64,000 bases of DNA. It comes from Lineus longissimus. Its lineage: Eukaryota; Nemertea; Pilidiophora; Heteronemertea; Lineidae. The stretch is taken from contig NC_088309.1 in assembly GCF_910592395.1 (NCBI RefSeq), positions 1,676,501-1,740,500 on the forward strand, read 5' to 3'. The translations under genes and the position numbers were made by a program. Positions 60,691-64,000 of this stretch are shown here, one piece after another (positions within the stretch are counted from its first letter, which is position 1; every line of letters starts with the position of its first letter). A model generated the notes under the pieces. That model saw nothing but the letters and a program-made list of their open reading frames with translations, was not told where the DNA came from and searched no databases.

Positions 60691-63124
60691 CTAATTTTGC
60701 AATACGGAATCAATTATGCCTTCACATCTTTAAGAAGAAAAAAAACGGGCGGTGCTTTCGCGTCGTACTTTTGAAAATGCGATTTTCCAGCAGGCATGAT
60801 ATCGTCAAAGCCATAACAGGCGTCTATCCTGGTTTTAAAATAGCACGTCACCTATCACCACTTATGCCCTGTTCTTTATATTTGGTCTTTTAGCATTTGG
60901 TGTTTGATTTCAATGATACCAATTACAGCAAAATGATCTCAATTATACGCCATTAATAGTAGGAGGCTTTAAGGGACGACTTCGCATCGTAGGCAGCAGG
61001 TGAACTTGGCTAAGAAAAAGAGCGCAAGATGCACATCAATAGTCACTGACGAGGCCAATAGATCTGAAGTTTAGATGAATTGAAAACAATGGGGAAAAAA
61101 TACTCTCGTCTATCGCTACCTAAAAATGCTCTTACGAGCTGAGAACTGAAAGGAACTAATATCAAAGGTTGATTTGTTTGCGCAGGTTCATGGAGAAAAC
61201 GTATAGCCATGGCTGATCGAAAATGGCAAACAGTATGTCACCTCACGTTTGTTCTGATATGGTGATACAAGTAAGTCAAGTAAAAACAGAACAAAATTAT
61301 TTTTGGCGTTTCTATCTGAGAAAAAAAATCATTAGCCTCGCTGGGATGCTGGAATCGTGATGTAAGAAAGGTTACTGAGTTACTGCCAGGAAATTATAGT
61401 CATGTTTGATTCAAGACGCAAGAAATTAACGACAACTTGAATCTGGTCACGTTTGCTCATGACGGTGATGGGCATGGATCTCGCGAGTGTCAGTCTATCC
61501 CCCCTGGCAATATGTAAACCGAAAACGGATAAAAATCTGGCGATGCTTCGGGGCTTTATGACTGCAACCACACCTTAGGTTGACTCCTTAAGTAAACTAT
61601 CTAGTCTGAGCACGTCCACGCAACGTTTTTAGCTTTGAAATTATATTTTTGTATTTCTGCCAGCACAGATATGCAGCCCGTAGAGAATTTTCTGTAAAAT
61701 GTAAAACCCATAATGGTTTCTAAAATCCTGAAGCCTTCGTGTTTTTACTTTGCTACTCTATAGCACAGAAAGGATTTGGCAGGATCTTGTTGGCCTACCT
61801 AATGTTTAATTCTAGACAAACTGGCTAATTTGAAAGATATCCGATGACATCTCTGGAGATACAAGGTGCTATGGAGATTTTCTTCAACAAAAGAAATCAC
61901 TTCTAAACGAGTGGCTCTATTCCATTCTACTGAGGCACACCGAGGGATGTGATCTTTCACCAAGACATATGAGTCCATAAAGGAGATAACCGTCACTTAA
62001 CGGAAATTATCAGTTACCAATATATCTTTTGAGGCAAGCATAAGATTCAGTGAATGATTTACCGGTCGCTTCGTGTCTTTAGTATATAACGGTTGTTACT
62101 CGAAAGAAAGGCTTACACTATCAAAGACACAAAATCTTTAGATATATGCGAGTTCTTTTATAAGCCTAGTCGCTTGTTCCCACTACCACTTTAGTCGTAT
62201 GTACGTCCATGTGCTGAAGACTTCTGATACTATTTCTGACCGGGAACACTCCTAGCGGTGTTGCTTTCTTCCGCGCCGCTTGTAATTCCAGAGACATTCG
62301 CCTGTCTGCAACCTAAGCAGGTGTTCGGCGTCATAACCTTGATATCAGTTCTTGAGGGCGCAGGTGATGAGCAATATGGAAGAAATGGTATGATCTTATG
62401 TACTAGCTTACCGCGAAGGACGAAAACCCGATAATACTAATGGATCGCGGTATGTTTTGTGATAAAAAAACTTGCCTATCAGCGAGGACACAATCGTGGC
62501 ATTTGAACCTACGCGACTAATTTAACCAGCAATTGGTTTTAGTGAGGGAACGGTCTCCCAAATATCTGATGAACTGAAAAAAACTTTCATTAGCACCAGG
62601 AAGTCACGAAGGTGCATTGATGAAGTCAAATCAAAAAGAAATATAACCCGCGAATTGCAAGCCTCTGTAGCCTATAAAAGTACACTCCCCGGCGTCTAAA
62701 AAGCGTATACACCGCAGCCAGGTATGCATATTTACAAACCTTCTATAGAAATAATGTACACACGGCTCGTGGTTATCATACATATTTCAGACTAGTCTGG
62801 ACATACAATGTGTTGCAAGCAACAAAACATTTCCACAAGATTATAATCAAGTTCAGAATACCGAACATATTTCGACTGTCTGCAAAACGTCCAACAAATT
62901 AAACCTCGAGAGTCCATTTTAGTTGGTTATCCGCATATTGGGTTCCATCATTTCAATATCTTCACAATTGAATGCAAATATGGACGAGGAATTGGTATGC
63001 AGAACCACACTATGATGGGCTATTGATTTCTTAGCTTAAGAATGTGAATAACAATCGATTCTGTCGAATGTTCTTATTTCCGCTTAATAACAATTTCGCG
63101 TCTAGACGCTAACCTGAGGATAAT

Positions 63125-63318
63125 ATGTCAATCAAAATGCCTGTTGAAGACGGTGCATTCCATCCAACCCTCGTTGAAGTCACTGTACTGATGCAAAGCG
63201 ACGATGGTACTAAAAGACTGATACAGATTGGGATTTGTGGCATACGAGTACGTGTGGTTCCATTCATCAGCGATATCAAGAGGATCAAGACGGGATCTTT
63301 TGCTTCAAGCGATAAACA
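63125..63318 (+). CDS. Possible exon, unrecognised protein
   Basis: An ATG frame (MSIKMPVEDGAFHPTLVEV and onward) runs to SSDKH and meets a GTAAGG donor at 63319. Composition is protein-like and no stop intervenes. It would be the only plus-strand gene in the window and would continue past the right edge. No motif identifies it, and a chance frame is possible. Confidence 0.2.
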
Positions 63319-64000
63319 CGTAAGGTGTTGTCAGCTTAGGAATCGGTCAATTTAATTCATACAAAATACCGCTCAAGGGGACAAGGGCAAGGTCACATTG
63401 ATTTACGGCTGGTGATCTCCTATAACGACATCATTTCAAGTTGGAAATGAATAAATGTGTCGAACCCTTCCCCGAGAAGAAAAAGGCCAAGTGTCGACTG
63501 ACTTTCGATCTCCTCACCGGGTACATAGCTTACATTGACTGCTTCATAAACTGCTCACTTATTATTATGTACATGTAAATATTCGAAAGCACCTCATACT
63601 TGTTGACATTTTTTGCCAAAAGGCGGTAATTTTATCAGTCCACACGCCTTTCAGTTGTCTGTGTTGTATATTCAACAATTATGGTCTTGTCAGGTATCGA
63701 GTTCTAGAATACGCCAGCGTCTTGACAAATAATGTTAGCCCCCAGAGGCCATATGCTCAAACACTGCCATTGAGATTCTAATCTAATCAATGACAACTTC
63801 AATCAGCAATGGAACACAACACTCCGCTACCCAATGTCATTACTCTTTTCAGCGAGGAGATTTCGGGAATGTTTTCTTGGCCTTCCCAAGGGGTGCTCAC
63901 TCTCCCTGGCTTCCTATAATCCAATTTACACGCACTGTAGAAGATATTTGATAGAAGTCGTAGAATTTGGAGTAGAGCCAGCTGGTGTACATCGGTTGAG

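Larger units (their letters stand above)
56976..64000. other. Upstream of the SLC43-like gene and right end, no firm genes
   Basis: AT-rich, with short frames. It presumably contains the untranslated first exon and promoter of the transporter gene, which I could not place. It holds a poly-G tract, a tRNA-derived SINE-like piece and a possible plus-strand exon at 63125-63318 (listed separately). Confidence 0.45.

Overview
The window is animal nuclear DNA. Genes are split by GT-AG introns, intergenic space is long and AT-rich, CpG is not obviously depleted, and there are homopolymer tracts, retroposition footprints and a tRNA-derived SINE-like piece. The gene families (FoxQ2, a DEG/ENaC channel, an SLC43-type transporter and a rhodopsin-class receptor) indicate a bilaterian. 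FoxQ2 points to a non-mammalian lineage. A marine invertebrate such as an amphioxus, hemichordate or lophotrochozoan fits, but the sequence alone does not decide which.

Four genes are well supported, all on the minus strand. From low to high coordinates: (1) an intronless FoxQ2 forkhead gene of 436 residues (14053-15363), with a TATA box, inverted CCAAT boxes and a poly(A) signal 7 bases past the stop; (2) a complete 13-exon DEG/ENaC sodium channel gene of 601 residues (34246-39463); (3) a single-exon seven-transmembrane receptor of 337 residues (41297-42310); (4) a complete gene with nine coding exons for an SLC43-like major-facilitator transporter of 598 residues (47210-56950). I rebuilt the exons of (2) and (4) by hand. 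Every splice phase agrees and the reading frames stay open from end to end.

A fifth, partial locus is suggested by a single exon at 6642-6759 (minus) that encodes a clear BH3-like motif. No partner exon was recognised, so the rest of the gene would lie elsewhere, possibly past the left edge.

The remainder is mostly non-coding. The 18-kb interval between FoxQ2 and the channel gene has no recognisable gene. It holds a GATC-rich palindromic cluster (16.6 kb), an old duplication (17.4-17.9 kb) and a young 330-bp tandem duplication (32.6-33.2 kb). Intron 12 of the channel gene carries a pure poly(A) insertion flanked by a perfect 15-bp target-site duplication. The genes do not form an obvious functional cluster; they look like ordinary neighbours, three of them (channel, receptor, transporter) being membrane proteins. 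I did not find a convincing new biological system. The BH3-like exon and the poly(A)-only insertion are the most interesting points.
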